Part shown: positions 5,578 to 5,592 of the stretch, piece by piece
How positions within the stretch are numbered: position 1 is the first letter of the stretch
Layout: every line of letters starts with the position of its first letter
Source of the DNA: Candidatus Vogelbacteria bacterium CG10_big_fil_rev_8_21_14_0_10_51_16
Lineage (GTDB): Bacteria > Patescibacteriota > Minisyncoccia > Phycocordibacterales > JACRKE01
DNA: 5,592 bases
Assembly: GCA_002774795.1 (NCBI GenBank)
Contig: PCYI01000029.1
Span: 59,481-65,072, forward strand
Direction: 5' to 3'
The notes under the pieces: generated by a model
Database searches by the model: none
The model's input: only the letters and a program-made list of their open reading frames with translations
What the model was told of the DNA's origin: nothing
Program-made: the position numbers and the translations under genes

Positions 5578-5592
5578 TGAGTTAAAGAAACT

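Noticed and set aside
5533..5592. Possible tRNA 3' end on the minus strand (GTTCGAG and a CACCA at the repeat boundary)
   Set aside because: The spacing from TTCGAG to CCA is wrong for a T-arm plus a 7-bp acceptor stem, and no 5-bp T-stem pairs. The CACCA belongs to the attP-like sequence.

Overview
The window looks like a chromosomal segment of a bacterium with a streamlined genome, most likely a member of the Patescibacteria (Candidate Phyla Radiation, Parcubacteria-like). This is an inference from four things: a large Ser/Thr/Ala/Gly-rich, cysteine-free secreted repeat protein; no obvious Shine-Dalgarno sequences; smpB beside ssrA; and a large serine recombinase at the 3' end of a stable RNA gene. 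No 16S rRNA or other taxonomic marker is present.

Layout. (1) Positions 1-2761, minus strand: one uninterrupted reading frame of 920 codons that runs off the left edge. It encodes a secreted cell-surface protein with a signal peptide, seven copies of a roughly 75-residue repeat built around a WHIVTT motif, and a split bacterial Ig-like domain. (2) 2762-2887: a short divergent promoter region. (3) 2888-3334, plus strand: smpB. (4) 3466-3867, plus strand: a complete one-piece tmRNA gene (ssrA). It has a tRNA-like acceptor and T-arm, four pseudoknots and a 22-codon tag reading frame. (5) 3755-5368, minus strand: a large serine recombinase that converges on ssrA. Its last 35 codons are antisense tmRNA. 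(6) 5416-5577, plus strand: an inverted copy of the recombinase 3' end that carries a different C-terminal tail.

How it fits together. SmpB and tmRNA are the two partners of trans-translation, which rescues stalled ribosomes and tags the unfinished protein for degradation. The recombinase appears to have entered the chromosome at the CCA end of ssrA. The tmRNA stays intact, but the recombinase has lost its own C-terminus to an antisense tmRNA fusion.

The most unusual structure is the 114-bp inverted repeat (107/114 identical by eye) that brackets the recombinase gene. Its outer left boundary falls exactly at the tmRNA CCA end. Its right copy continues into what looks like the un-fused tail of the same recombinase family. 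Inversion between the copies would flip the gene and exchange one C-terminus for the other. A second notable feature is the surface protein, whose WHIVTT repeats seem to be inserted inside its beta-sandwich domains.
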